This document shows positions 33,816 to 43,182 of a DNA stretch of 64,000 nucleotides, piece after piece. The notes beneath the pieces are model-generated. The model was not told the origin of the DNA, did not search any database, and saw only the letters and a program-made list of their open reading frames with translations. The position numbers and the translations under genes were made by a program. Location: NCBI GenBank assembly GCA_018060185.1, contig JAGOWQ010000006.1:1-64000 (forward strand), read 5' to 3'. Origin of the DNA: Leptotrichiaceae bacterium (GTDB lineage Bacteria > Fusobacteriota > Fusobacteriia > Fusobacteriales > Leptotrichiaceae). Every line of letters starts with the position of its first letter. Within the stretch, counting starts at the first letter, position 1.

Positions 33816-36800
33816 TTATATATAGTCAGCTATATCAAGTAATTTATACGTATATCCCATACCTTCAAATATACCTTTTCTATAGATTATAGACCTGGAA
33901 GAAGTTTCTCCTAAAAATTTATCGGTTTTGTTTAACTCAATTATTATTTTTATATTTTCGCTATCTTTTTCTTTTATAGCATAATCAATGTTAAATCCTC
34001 CTATTTTATAATTTTTAATTATTTCATCATTTTCACTAATAAAAATCTCTTTTTTAATAATATTTACTATTTTTGTATCTTCTTTTTCTACTTTATCATA
34101 AGTTGCATTTATATTTTTCATCTTACTTTTGGATAATTTATTCAAAATAATATTTTCCATATCAATATTTTCACTTGATATAGATTTTGCATATGCTAAA
34201 TATGCATAAAATATACCTTTCCCGTTATTTCCATTTTTTGTTATTTCGTCTTCCCAAATATTAATATTTTCTTCTGGAATAGAAGTAAATACTACAAATT
34301 TATATTTTGCCCTTGTTACAAGAACATTTAACAATTTATAACCTTTTTCAGTGTTATTTAAAGGTCCAAAATTTTGAATAAATTTATCATCTTCATTTTT
34401 TCCAAAAGTAGTTGAAAGAATCATTATATCCCTTTCATCTCCTTGAACATTTTCAAGATTTTTAACAAAAAAATTGTTTTCAACTAAATCATTATATCTG
34501 TTTCTATTTCTTTCATTATCATTATTATTTAAATATGAGTTTATTTTATCTAATATATTTTTTTTCTGTTCTAAATTTAATGTTACAATTCCTACGCTTA
34601 AAATTTTATTATCCATTACTACATTATCACTAAATATATACTCCACAATTTTATCAGCTTCGTCATCATTTTTTCTTCCCGAATATTTTCCATTTATATC
34701 ATAATATTCTATTGGCTTATATTCTTTTTTTGCAGGCATAGGAACAAGTCTTGATTCATAAAATGCAGCATTAGAGAAATTAATTAGCTTTGGGTGTTTA
34801 GACCTATAATGAAAATCTAAATAAGACATATTCATATCACTATTTAAATTATTTGCATAATCAAGAAGAGATTCACTATCTGCAAGAAATAACATTTCAT
34901 CATCAATATTTTCTGTATCTATTATGTTATTGCTATCCATTTCCATTCCAAAATAGTTTGACGGTGGCATTTGGTGAATGTCCCCTGAAACTATTTTATA
35001 TTTTCCTCTCATTAAAGAAGGAAAAACTTCTTCTATTTTTAATTGACTAGCTTCATCGAATATAACTATATCAAAAAGTCCTTCTTCTAAAGGAAAAACC
35101 GAACTACATGTGTTAGGATCTGTCATTACAACAGGAAATATATTTTTGAAAAAAGAGCTATCTTTACATATAATTTCTCTCAATGTATTTATTTTACCGT
35201 ATTTTGCATTTTTTCTTAGATTGTATAATACCTTTACTTCTTCAGATTGAGATAAATTTAATATGGCCCTTTTTCTAATTTCATGCCAATATTCTTTAAT
35301 TCTATATTTTTGATTTTCTCTTATATACTTATCATGTTCGATTATTTTTTCTATATTTATTTTAAAATCACTATATTTATCTAATTTCAAATTACTACTC
35401 TGTATAATTGAATAATTGTAAGAAGATATTAAAAATTCTTCTTTATTTTCTATTTTATTATCTTCAATATATTTTGAAAAATTATTTATAAAAGCTTCGT
35501 CTTCTTTGTTAATTTCAACTTCTTTTTTATAATTTATAAAAGTAGAAAATTCTTGCCTACTTTTTTCTATTTCACTTAGTATTTCATGAAACTGATTTAA
35601 TTCTTCTAAATAGATTTTATAGTCATATTTTGAAAAGTTTTTTTTAGTATATTTTTTATTAAATTCATCTATTTTAATACTTTTAAAACCTATATCCATC
35701 CATTTTGTCTTTATATCTTTTAATTTATGATTGAATATAAAAAATAATGAAACTTTTAATTTATTAACACCTGAACAATCTTCAAATTTTGTTCCGTACT
35801 TATCTATTCCTTCTTCTATATAATTTATGATATTTTTAATATCTTCTGTAACTTCTATTATATCACTAAAAAATATTTCATAAGAAGAAATGTTTTTTAA
35901 TTTTTCATTATATATTTTTTCAAAATTTCTAAATTTTTCCATAGAACCTATTTTTTTAACTATTGCATTTAATAAATCAAGAATTTTATAAATGCCATTT
36001 ATATTGATTTTTTCAGTATCAATAAAATAATATTCTTTATAATCTTTTCCATCTAAAAATTTTAAGACAATATTTTCCATTTTAGATTCTGTTTTAGACA
36101 AGGTATTTTCTAATAATTTTTGATGATTTTTATATTTTTCTTTTAAATTTTTATACTCTGTTGAAGAATAAATATACTTATCTTTATCAAATTTGGAAAA
36201 TTCAATTTTTTTATTAATATTTTCTTCAAATTCTCTTACTCTTTTAACTATATTTTTTCTATCAGAAGAAACATCACTTAAAATTGCTACAAAATCATCT
36301 AATTCCAATTCTACTAATTTTTCATATATTACATCAAGGGCAGTTTTCTTTTCACAAACTATAAGAATATTTGCTCCATTTTCTAAGCAATTTGTTATAA
36401 TAGCTGATAATGTTTGGCTTTTACCTGTACCTGGTGGTCCTTGTATAATCTTATATTGATTATTTGTAAGTGTTTCAATAACATTTTGCTGACTTGAATC
36501 TGTTGAAATAGAAGTATTCTTTATTAACTGAAAATCATCGACTTTTCCAACATTAAATTTATATTTATCAAAATTATCTTTTATAGTATTAAAATCCTGT
36601 ATTATTCCTTCATTCTGTCTTTTAAAAAGGCCTAATACAGCACCTTGAAAAATATACGCTCCTTCTTCACCTTTTTTATTTATTTCTTCAACTGAATCTG
36701 GAAATTTTTCTAATTTAAATTCATTTATTTCAGATATATCTAACTTCATTTCATCTTTTAAATTTTCAATAATATTTTTTATATTTTCAAATGTAATTAT

Positions 36801-37334
36801 ACCTTCAGTTTTATTTATTTCATTTTCAAATATATTTAAAAAATTCATTTTATTTTCAGATAATAACTGAATTAACAGCACCTTATTTATTTTTACATCT
36901 GAATCTGCGTCTTTTGATATAATAAATTCATTTATATTTGTTTTTGATCTTTTTATATTAAGTTTCCATATAAATAACGGTGATTTCATAAAAGATTTTG
37001 TTTTACTACTTTGCTTAACAAAAATAGGATATCCAATAGAAAAACTGCTTATTCCTTCTTCTCTAAAAATATTAATTTCTTCATTGTATAAATATTGGAT
37101 TTGTTTTTCTATTTTTTCATTTTTTTCCTCATTAGTCAATTTAATCTTTATTTCAAAACTATCTTTAGAAAATAAATTTTCAAAAAGTTTTTCAGAAAAT
37201 TTTTCTTCAATTTTATCTAATTCTAAAATATCTATTCTTGCTCTACGCCTAGCTGGAACAGCATTTAAATATATGCTCCTCATTGAATCTACATTTAACT
37301 TCTCTAATAATAAATTGAAAAAATCTATATTCAT
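33816..37334 (-). CDS. Upf1-like superfamily 1 helicase with possible C-terminal nuclease domain
   Basis: About 1172 residues. The N-terminus has NAVPARRRARIDILEL, as in AAA_11/AAA_12 helicase-like proteins. Walker A is GPPGTGKS at 299-306. A long, charged, coiled insertion (about 370-720) precedes the DEAS box (VIFDEASQL), then DIHQMPPS, a Q-G-D-E-R-D motif (ENVQGDERDIMILST) and VTRAKYKFVVFTS. The last 60 residues (FNIDYAI, IIIELNK, GIFEGMGYTYKLLDI) resemble a Vsr-like PD-(D/E)xK end domain but the active-site pattern is imperfect. Such helicase-nucleases often act in phage defence or repair (inference). The ATG has no ribosome site and a stop lies two codons before it. Single gene with its own promoter. 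Confidence 0.75.
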   Translation of the reverse strand: MNIDFFNLLLEKLNVDSMRSIYLNAVPARRRARIDILELDKIEEKFSEKLFENLFSKDSFEIKIKLTNEEKNEKIEKQIQYLYNEEINIFREEGISSFSIGYPIFVKQSSKTKSFMKSPLFIWKLNIKRSKTNINEFIISKDADSDVKINKVLLIQLLSENKMNFLNIFENEINKTEGIITFENIKNIIENLKDEMKLDISEINEFKLEKFPDSVEEINKKGEEGAYIFQGAVLGLFKRQNEGIIQDFNTIKDNFDKYKFNVGKVDDFQLIKNTSISTDSSQQNVIETLTNNQYKIIQGPPGTGKSQTLSAIITNCLENGANILIVCEKKTALDVIYEKLVELELDDFVAILSDVSSDRKNIVKRVREFEENINKKIEFSKFDKDKYIYSSTEYKNLKEKYKNHQKLLENTLSKTESKMENIVLKFLDGKDYKEYYFIDTEKININGIYKILDLLNAIVKKIGSMEKFRNFEKIYNEKLKNISSYEIFFSDIIEVTEDIKNIINYIEEGIDKYGTKFEDCSGVNKLKVSLFFIFNHKLKDIKTKWMDIGFKSIKIDEFNKKYTKKNFSKYDYKIYLEELNQFHEILSEIEKSRQEFSTFINYKKEVEINKEDEAFINNFSKYIEDNKIENKEEFLISSYNYSIIQSSNLKLDKYSDFKINIEKIIEHDKYIRENQKYRIKEYWHEIRKRAILNLSQSEEVKVLYNLRKNAKYGKINTLREIICKDSSFFKNIFPVVMTDPNTCSSVFPLEEGLFDIVIFDEASQLKIEEVFPSLMRGKYKIVSGDIHQMPPSNYFGMEMDSNNIIDTENIDDEMLFLADSESLLDYANNLNSDMNMSYLDFHYRSKHPKLINFSNAAFYESRLVPMPAKKEYKPIEYYDINGKYSGRKNDDEADKIVEYIFSDNVVMDNKILSVGIVTLNLEQKKNILDKINSYLNNNDNERNRNRYNDLVENNFFVKNLENVQGDERDIMILSTTFGKNEDDKFIQNFGPLNNTEKGYKLLNVLVTRAKYKFVVFTSIPEENINIWEDEITKNGNNGKGIFYAYLAYAKSISSENIDMENIILNKLSKSKMKNINATYDKVEKEDTKIVNIIKKEIFISENDEIIKNYKIGGFNIDYAIKEKDSENIKIIIELNKTDKFLGETSSRSIIYRKGIFEGMGYTYKLLDIADYI

Positions 37335-37375
37335 TAGTTATATTTGTATGATAGTATATAAAGAAAATTACATAA

Positions 37376-37384
37376 TTACTTCAT
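37376..37384 (-). other. Two-codon mini-ORF in the helicase 5' leader
   Basis: ATG-AAG-TAA with a strong site (AAAGGAG, 3-base spacer). It sits 42 bases before the helicase start, which itself has no site. It may be chance, or it may control helicase translation. Confidence 0.35.
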
Positions 37385-37414
37385 ACTCTCCTTTCTTCTT
37401 AATTTATTATATTT

Positions 37415-37443
37415 ATTATATTTTTTAACTCATATTTTAACAA
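37415..37443 (-). promoter_or_regulatory. Promoter of the helicase gene
   Basis: TTGTTA (37438-37443), 17-base spacer, TATAAT (37415-37420) on the minus strand, directly after the GH13-like gene. Confidence 0.65.
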
Positions 37444-37453
37444 TAATTTAAAC

Positions 37454-39898
37454 TTATTTTCTAAATGAATCTATTATATTTTTATCATTACTATGTAAAA
37501 TTTTAACTTCATATGGTCTTAATATAGCACTTATTTTTCTTTCAGATATTGAATAAATTTCTTTAGTGTTCATTTCATTTTTATAAAAACCAAATAATTT
37601 CGGTACTAATAGATTAACAGGGTAAGAATCTGCACTATTATTAATTATAACTATTATAGATTCTTTGTTTTTATCAAAAATTTCATAACTTATAAAATCA
37701 ACATTAGGTTTGTCAGGTGTTATATCCTTATTTTGATAAGTTTTAGCCTTTCTTTTCTCTTCATTTAAATAGTAGTCTATATCGGCATCGACTCTTGATT
37801 TTGTTTTAGGATCAGAATAAACTTCCAAAATACGAAATTCTCCATTTTTAAGTAAATTTTTATAATTTTTTCTGATTTTTAGTAAAGTTCTATAATGATT
37901 CTCTATTTCAGAATTTGAACTTACTGGATATGATATTACTTTATGAACTTCATCTATCTGAATATTTTTAGGTAATGAAGTTAATAATGATCTATATTTA
38001 CTAATATCATCTGTTTCATTTTCATATGGTGAATAATCTTCCCATAACATTGGTTTTCTATTTCTAGGAGAATCTGCTCCCCACATTCCCTTTTCATCTC
38101 CATAATATATTACAGGAGTAGAAGGAAGCATCATTTGTACTGAAATTATTCTTTTCAATTTATTAACAGAATTTGTATCATATAAATCAGGACGTATATT
38201 TAAGTACCCTTGATTTGTCTGATTATTTCTATCAAACACTCTATTTGAATTTATAATTCCACTATAAATTCTATCTGTATCGAGCGAACCTAGATATATT
38301 TGTGTAGCATTAAATCTTTCCTTTGTATATTTATTATACATTTCATTAAGTTTACTTGCAAATTCTACACCGTCTATTTTATAGTTAGAATTGTCATTTA
38401 CTGTATATTTTATAAGATTATTTACGATATTGTAGTCAGTTCCACCATCATAAACTCCTTCTCTTACATCTTCATTTAATTTTAGAGAAAAATCTCCTAA
38501 TATTAATAAATCTTTTTTTAATTTTTTTAAATTATCTGTAATTTTTACCAAACCTTTTTTATTTCTATCATCATAATAAACATATTTTATACCGTCAATT
38601 CCATCTTCTTCAATTCCAGATTTAATTTCCATATCAGGACCTAATATCCATTTTTTTAATGAATTTTCTATATATGAAGAAGTTTGTTCATTGGATAAAT
38701 CAAGTATCATATCATTATTATTTAAGTACCAATTTTTTTGAGATTCTAAATTAGCAAAAAACCTATTTGATGTTATATCTGGAGCTACTTCAAGGACTAT
38801 TTTCAATCCATTAGCATGTGCTTCTTTTATTAGACTTGCTAATTCTAAATCAGAATCTGTCCAAACCCATGTATTAATATCATTTAAATCCTCATTTAAT
38901 AGATTTCTTTTAGTTTTAGGATTATAAATTAATAAATTAAGCTCTTTATCCCCATTGTTATTATGAACTTTTCCTTTTATGGAAAGTCCTTTTTGAGTTC
39001 CAGTCTGTTCAATATTTCCAAAATACGGATCAACATGATTAAAATATATTGTATCGTATTTATGATTGGAAAGAGAATAAAAAGGTGAGGATATAACTAT
39101 ATATTCTACTCCAAGTTCTTTTAAATATCCTATTTTTTCTTTTATTCCTTGTAAATCTCCACCATAATATCTAGTATAGTTTCTTACTTCATTTAATGCA
39201 TTTTCTTCCCACGTATTCCTAGTTTCATAATTACTATTCCACTCGTTAACTGAAAATTCAGGATTACTTTCATCACCCCATATGGCTGCAACTAAATCTT
39301 TTTTTTGAGTTCCAGATCTCAAAGCACCACTTGGAGGAGAAAAATCATCTGTTCCAAACTCATTAAATAGAGGGTCATTATCAACATTTCCATTCCTAAA
39401 AGTATCAATATATATTTGATATCCAACAGAACTTTTCGCCCATTCAGGAATATTAGTTAGATTTTTAGATATCTCATAAGAAAATCTTTTTATTTTACTT
39501 TCCTCTGTTTCTAAATTTTTTCCTAAGTAATATTTAAGTTTATTATCTGTTATTTTAAAATAATAAGTAAAATTACCCTTTGGAACCTCTGCTGTAAATA
39601 TTTCGTCTCCGCCGTAATTTCCTATGCTTTTCATAATTTTTTTACTATTTCCATATATAAGTTCCACAGAATACACATCATTATTTTTAGTTTTCATAAA
39701 TATTTTCACATTTTTATCATCTTCAGAACGAAACTCTGAAGTTTCTTCATGATATAATGAATTTAAATCTATATAGTTATCATCTCTTTGACTATATTTA
39801 GAAAGATTTCCTACATTTCTATCCTCTTTGGAATATGAAAATACAGATATAGAAACTATTAATAATAATATTGTAATTTTTTTATTAAATAAAATCAT
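37454..39898 (-). CDS. Secreted GH13 alpha-amylase-fold protein, probably catalytically inactive
   Basis: About 814 residues: signal peptide, N-terminal beta domain (about 60-145), then a GH13 barrel related to neopullulanase (YGGDLQGIKEKIGYLKELGV, HVDPYFGNIEQ, PSTPVIYYGDEKGMWGADSPRNRKPMLW) and a C-terminal beta domain. The four active-site regions are altered: region I reads LEVAPD (369-374) instead of D-x-V-x-N-H; region II reads DGIKYVY (435-441), so the Arg is Lys and the nucleophile Asp is Val440; region III has Asp469 for Glu; region IV reads SLD for SHD (538-540). Inferred role: glycan binding rather than hydrolysis. It overlaps comF by 4 bases and has GGGAG inside comF. Confidence 0.8.
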   Translation of the reverse strand: MILFNKKITILLLIVSISVFSYSKEDRNVGNLSKYSQRDDNYIDLNSLYHEETSEFRSEDDKNVKIFMKTKNNDVYSVELIYGNSKKIMKSIGNYGGDEIFTAEVPKGNFTYYFKITDNKLKYYLGKNLETEESKIKRFSYEISKNLTNIPEWAKSSVGYQIYIDTFRNGNVDNDPLFNEFGTDDFSPPSGALRSGTQKKDLVAAIWGDESNPEFSVNEWNSNYETRNTWEENALNEVRNYTRYYGGDLQGIKEKIGYLKELGVEYIVISSPFYSLSNHKYDTIYFNHVDPYFGNIEQTGTQKGLSIKGKVHNNNGDKELNLLIYNPKTKRNLLNEDLNDINTWVWTDSDLELASLIKEAHANGLKIVLEVAPDITSNRFFANLESQKNWYLNNNDMILDLSNEQTSSYIENSLKKWILGPDMEIKSGIEEDGIDGIKYVYYDDRNKKGLVKITDNLKKLKKDLLILGDFSLKLNEDVREGVYDGGTDYNIVNNLIKYTVNDNSNYKIDGVEFASKLNEMYNKYTKERFNATQIYLGSLDTDRIYSGIINSNRVFDRNNQTNQGYLNIRPDLYDTNSVNKLKRIISVQMMLPSTPVIYYGDEKGMWGADSPRNRKPMLWEDYSPYENETDDISKYRSLLTSLPKNIQIDEVHKVISYPVSSNSEIENHYRTLLKIRKNYKNLLKNGEFRILEVYSDPKTKSRVDADIDYYLNEEKRKAKTYQNKDITPDKPNVDFISYEIFDKNKESIIVIINNSADSYPVNLLVPKLFGFYKNEMNTKEIYSISERKISAILRPYEVKILHSNDKNIIDSFRK

Positions 39899-40617
39899 AT
39901 TTCTCCCTTACTTATTTTAATCTCTTTTGCAGCTGCTAAACAAAATACTATAATTTCAGTTTTTTGATTATTTGAAGAATTTAAAATACTATTTTTTATC
40001 TCTCTCAATGTTGAGCCTGTCGTTATAATATCATCTACTAATAATATTTTTTTGTTTTTCAAATCAATTTTTTTATTTATATAAAAACTCCCCTTTATAT
40101 TTTTTTCTCTAAGTTTTTCATCAAGTAGTTTATGCATTTTACTAGTATTTTTTATTCTTTTTAATTTTATATAATTAATATTTAATTTATTTAAAATTTC
40201 ATCTACTTGATTGAATCCTCTTTCATTCATTCTTTTTTTACTTATAGGAACACTCACAACAACATCTATTTTTTCATTTTTCATAATAAATTCAAATTCT
40301 TCTTTTATTAACTTAACAATTAGTTTTGATAATATAATTTTTCTTTTATATTTATATGAAAATATAAGTTTCTTGAATTCATTATTATAATCCCAAACAT
40401 AATATATATTATTAATTCTTCTCAACTTTTTTAAATCATAAAGAATTTTTTCAGTTTCTCTAGATACAATATCATACTCAACTAATTCCTTTCCAGAAAT
40501 TATATCTTTATTTTTAAATAATATTCCTTTTAAGTCAATGAGAATCTTATCAATAATTTTTAATAGGTTTTTTATTTTTCTCAAGAACTTTTGTTGAGTA
40601 TGTTTCAGTATATCCAC
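39895..40617 (-). CDS. ComF-family phosphoribosyltransferase-like protein
   Basis: About 240 residues. VVSVPISKKRMNERGFNQVDEI and ILLVDDIITTGSTLREI (PRPP motif) are clear ComF signatures. ComF helps natural transformation in several bacteria. The N-terminal zinc finger seems lost: the place of C-x-x-C-G-K reads DIISGK. The start is uncertain: the GTG at 40617 has no ribosome site and would overlap the zinc-ribbon gene by 68 bases, and no ATG, GTG or TTG downstream is better before the family domain. Read together with the four-cysteine neighbour it may depend on it. Confidence 0.75.
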   Translation of the reverse strand: MDILKHTQQKFLRKIKNLLKIIDKILIDLKGILFKNKDIISGKELVEYDIVSRETEKILYDLKKLRRINNIYYVWDYNNEFKKLIFSYKYKRKIILSKLIVKLIKEEFEFIMKNEKIDVVVSVPISKKRMNERGFNQVDEILNKLNINYIKLKRIKNTSKMHKLLDEKLREKNIKGSFYINKKIDLKNKKILLVDDIITTGSTLREIKNSILNSSNNQKTEIIVFCLAAAKEIKISKGEI

Positions 40618-40750
40618 AATTTTGACATATTTTCAAATAAAATGTATCGAGAGATATTTTTGTTCCCGTTAAAGTTTTTGTTGGGAGAGCTATTGTTTTA
40701 ATTTCGCATAATGTTGAACTACACTTAAAACATTTTTCCATATTTTTCAT
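40550..40750 (-). CDS. Small zinc-ribbon protein
   Basis: About 66 residues with C-F-K-C near the N-terminus and C-Q-N-C-G-Y near residue 45, a typical two-knuckle zinc ribbon. ATG at 40750 has GAGGTG 5 bases upstream, which overlaps the yraN stop. Its end overlaps the comF frame. Possibly it supplies the zinc module missing in ComF; otherwise the function is unknown. Confidence 0.65.
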   Translation of the reverse strand: MKNMEKCFKCSSTLCEIKTIALPTKTLTGTKISLDTFYLKICQNCGYTETYSTKVLEKNKKPIKNY

Positions 40751-40759
40751 TTTTTCACC

Positions 40760-41128
40760 TCAAAATGCATTTTTTATCCAATTAATAACCATTTTTTCAT
40801 TAATTTTATTTTTTGTAATTCCAATAATATCGTATCTTACACTATTTTTCCATTTATTTTTTGAGAGATAAATCTTTGAGCTCATGACTATTCTATCAAT
40901 TTTTTTATTATCTATAACTTCCAAAGGATCTCCATAGTTACTATTTTTCCTATATTTAACTTCAATAAATATTAAAGTTTTAGTATTTTTTTCTAAAAAA
41001 ATAAGATCTATTTCGCCATATTTTGTATAATAATTTTGAAAAATAAATTCTAAATTATTAGATATTAGATATTCTTTTGCTATTTTTTCACCCTCAAACC
41101 CTATGTCCCTTTTACTTTTATTTAAAAT
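40760..41128 (-). CDS. yraN: YraN-family (UPF0102) nuclease-like protein
   Basis: About 122 residues. GFEGEKIAKEYL, YGEIDLIF, IFIEVKYRKNSNYGDPLEVI are the conserved restriction-endonuclease-like (D-x-E-x-K) pattern of the family, which is often next to rnhB. No ATG, GTG or TTG occurs in frame before the conserved domain. The best start is an ATT at 41128, 8 bases after GGAAGAGGAG, overlapping the end of rnhB. This would be a non-canonical start (as in infC); a frameshift from the rnhB frame is the alternative. Function of the family is not settled. Confidence 0.8.
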   Translation of the reverse strand: MLNKSKRDIGFEGEKIAKEYLISNNLEFIFQNYYTKYGEIDLIFLEKNTKTLIFIEVKYRKNSNYGDPLEVIDNKKIDRIVMSSKIYLSKNKWKNSVRYDIIGITKNKINEKMVINWIKNAF

Positions 41129-41787
41129 ATTTTCATCTCCTCTTCCTTTAATATATTTTTCAAAAAACTCTTTCTATGATGTTCACACGGTCCATTTTCA
41201 ATAATGGATTCTCTATGAATTTTTGTTCCATATCCTTTATGTTTTTCAAACTGATATACTGGATATTTACTTCCTATTTCTTTCATTATAGCATCTCTTG
41301 TAACTTTAGCTATAATTGAGGCTGACGCAATAGAAAGAGATTTACCATCTCCTTTTATAACACATTTTTGTGGTTCATTATATCCTTTTATTTCATGATT
41401 ACCATCAACTAAGGTCAATTCATAACGTATATTTAACTTTTTTAATTTTATTTCCTGTATAGCTCTTTTCATTGCTAAAAATGTTGCATTTAATATATTT
41501 ATATCGTCTATTTCTCTTTCATTTGCAACTCCAACTCCAACTATACACTTTTCCATTATTATATTATAAAGCTTATTTCTTTTCTTTTCTGAAAGTTTTT
41601 TTGAATCATTAATTTCATCTAATTCTTCAAAATACTTAGGTATAATGACTGCACCTGCAACAACAGGACCAGCTAAAGGACCTCTTCCTGCTTCGTCAAC
41701 ACCTAATATTACCTTTCTGTATTCTTCATCAAATTCTTTTAATGTTTTTATATTTTCTACAAATATGTTTTCAATTTTATCATTCAT
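41122..41787 (-). CDS. rnhB: Ribonuclease HII
   Basis: Removes ribonucleotides from DNA-RNA hybrids. About 221 residues from the ATG at 41787. LGVDEAGRGPLAGPVVAGAV (catalytic Asp-Glu), DSKKLSEKKR and SIASASIIAKVTRD are diagnostic. An in-frame ATG at 41838 would add 17 residues and overlap the rluD gene; neither start has a strong ribosome site, so 41787 is a choice by length and context. Confidence 0.94.
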   Translation of the reverse strand: MNDKIENIFVENIKTLKEFDEEYRKVILGVDEAGRGPLAGPVVAGAVIIPKYFEELDEINDSKKLSEKKRNKLYNIIMEKCIVGVGVANEREIDDINILNATFLAMKRAIQEIKLKKLNIRYELTLVDGNHEIKGYNEPQKCVIKGDGKSLSIASASIIAKVTRDAIMKEIGSKYPVYQFEKHKGYGTKIHRESIIENGPCEHHRKSFLKNILKEEEMKIF

Positions 41788-41815
41788 TTTATCACTTTCT
41801 TCTATATCATTAAAA

Positions 41816-42721
41816 TTATAATTTCTTATCATTATCAAAAGGAAAATAAAGTTTTGTTTTTTTTAGAGACTCTAACATATCTTCAGGTATCTCTCCGATA
41901 AAATTCATCATTTTTTTTGTTACAGGATGAAGAAAAGAAAGTTTATAAGCATGAAGCATCTGCCTTTTTTCGCTATCTGGTCTTCCGTAAGTACTATCCC
42001 CTAGTATTGGATATCCCAAATATTTCATATGTACTCTTATTTGATGTGTTCTTCCAGTTTCAATTTTAACTTCAACTAAACTGAAAAGATCATTTTGTAG
42101 AATCACTTCATAATTTGTTATTGCTAATTTCCCTTTAATTTTATCTTCGATTACTCTCATTTTTTTTCTATCATTATTGTCTCTTCCAATTTGTGTTACT
42201 ATTTTACCATTTTTCTTATTAAGTTTTCCTTTAAGGATAGCAATATAAGTTTTTTTAATTTCTTTATTTTGAAACATTTTTGTAAGTTCTGTATGAGCTT
42301 TGTCATTTTTTGCTATTATTAAAAGGCCACTTGTATCCTTATCAAGTCTATGAACTATACCAGGTCTTAGTTCTCCGTTTATTCCTGAAAGATCTTTAAT
42401 ATGATACATAATAGCATTTACAAGTGTTCCTGAAAAATGCCCATGTGCAGGATGAACAACAAGTCCAGGTTGTTTATTTATAACTGCTATATCTTTATCC
42501 TCATATATAATATTTATACTTATATTCTCAGGTTTTAATTCCATTTCTTGTATTTTTGGTATTATTATCTCTACTTTATCTTCTTCTTCTAATTTATAAG
42601 ATGACTTTATTTTTTTACCATTTACTGTTATCATACCATCTTTTATTAATTGTTGTATTCTTGTTCTAGTTAACTCAGTCTCTTTAGATAGAAATACGTC
42701 GATTCTCTCATCTTTTTTCAT
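41816..42721 (-). CDS. rluD: RluA/RluD-family 23S rRNA pseudouridine synthase
   Basis: About 301 residues. An N-terminal S4 RNA-binding domain (TRIQQLIKDGMITVNGKKIKSSYKL) precedes the catalytic domain with GIVHRLDKDTSGLLII; Asp127 is the catalytic residue. VVHPAHGHFSGTLVNA and TGRTHQIRVHMKYLGYPILGD complete the pattern. ATG behind AAAGGTG. Exact target positions (RluD type) are inferred. Confidence 0.92.
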   Translation of the reverse strand: MKKDERIDVFLSKETELTRTRIQQLIKDGMITVNGKKIKSSYKLEEEDKVEIIIPKIQEMELKPENISINIIYEDKDIAVINKQPGLVVHPAHGHFSGTLVNAIMYHIKDLSGINGELRPGIVHRLDKDTSGLLIIAKNDKAHTELTKMFQNKEIKKTYIAILKGKLNKKNGKIVTQIGRDNNDRKKMRVIEDKIKGKLAITNYEVILQNDLFSLVEVKIETGRTHQIRVHMKYLGYPILGDSTYGRPDSEKRQMLHAYKLSFLHPVTKKMMNFIGEIPEDMLESLKKTKLYFPFDNDKKL

Positions 42722-42736
42722 TTTTCACCTTTTCAT

Positions 42737-43153
42737 TTAACTTTCATCATCACATTTTCTAAAAATCTCCATTTCTTTAGAATAATTTTTTTTATGATGA
42801 TTTTTTATTAAAATCGCCAATTCTTTATCAATATTTTTTAATTTTTCATATCCTTTTTCTTCATGATTTATAATTTTTGTTTTAAAACCTAATTTATGTA
42901 AAACTCTCGTTATAAAGCAAACTTTTCCTTTTCCACAGTCATGTAAAAGAGCCATTTTCAAGTATATTGCATCATATTTTAAAAATGTATTTTTCATTTT
43001 TTTATATACTTCTAATGAATGATATCTATCGTATTTTCCCATTTCTAAAAAATATTCTTTTTCCTTTGTGGACAAAAAACTAAGTCCTTCTATTTGAATA
43101 TTTTCATCTATTTTAGGAAAAAAAAATTCTATAAATTTTTTTATAAAATACAT
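42737..43153 (-). CDS. HD-domain protein
   Basis: About 138 residues. An HD phosphohydrolase core: His in YDRYHSLEVY, ALLHDCGKG (metal-binding His-Asp), KNHHKKN, and the final FRKCDDES. Similar short HD proteins occur in Fusobacteria and Clostridia between RluD and other housekeeping genes. Substrate unknown, perhaps a nucleotide. ATG behind AAAAGGAG. Confidence 0.78.
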   Translation of the reverse strand: MYFIKKFIEFFFPKIDENIQIEGLSFLSTKEKEYFLEMGKYDRYHSLEVYKKMKNTFLKYDAIYLKMALLHDCGKGKVCFITRVLHKLGFKTKIINHEEKGYEKLKNIDKELAILIKNHHKKNYSKEMEIFRKCDDES

Positions 43154-43182
43154 TAAATCTCCTTTTAATTTATTTATATTTT

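Noticed and set aside
33816-37334. Frameshifted helicase with a longer N-terminus
   Set aside because: An in-frame stop two codons before ATG 37334 and no protein-like sequence upstream; the mini-ORF is in another context.
40550-40750. Zinc ribbon and ComF as one frameshifted gene
   Set aside because: The ribbon has its own good ribosome site and complete frame; ComF's own N-terminal region still aligns with the family, only its Cys are lost.
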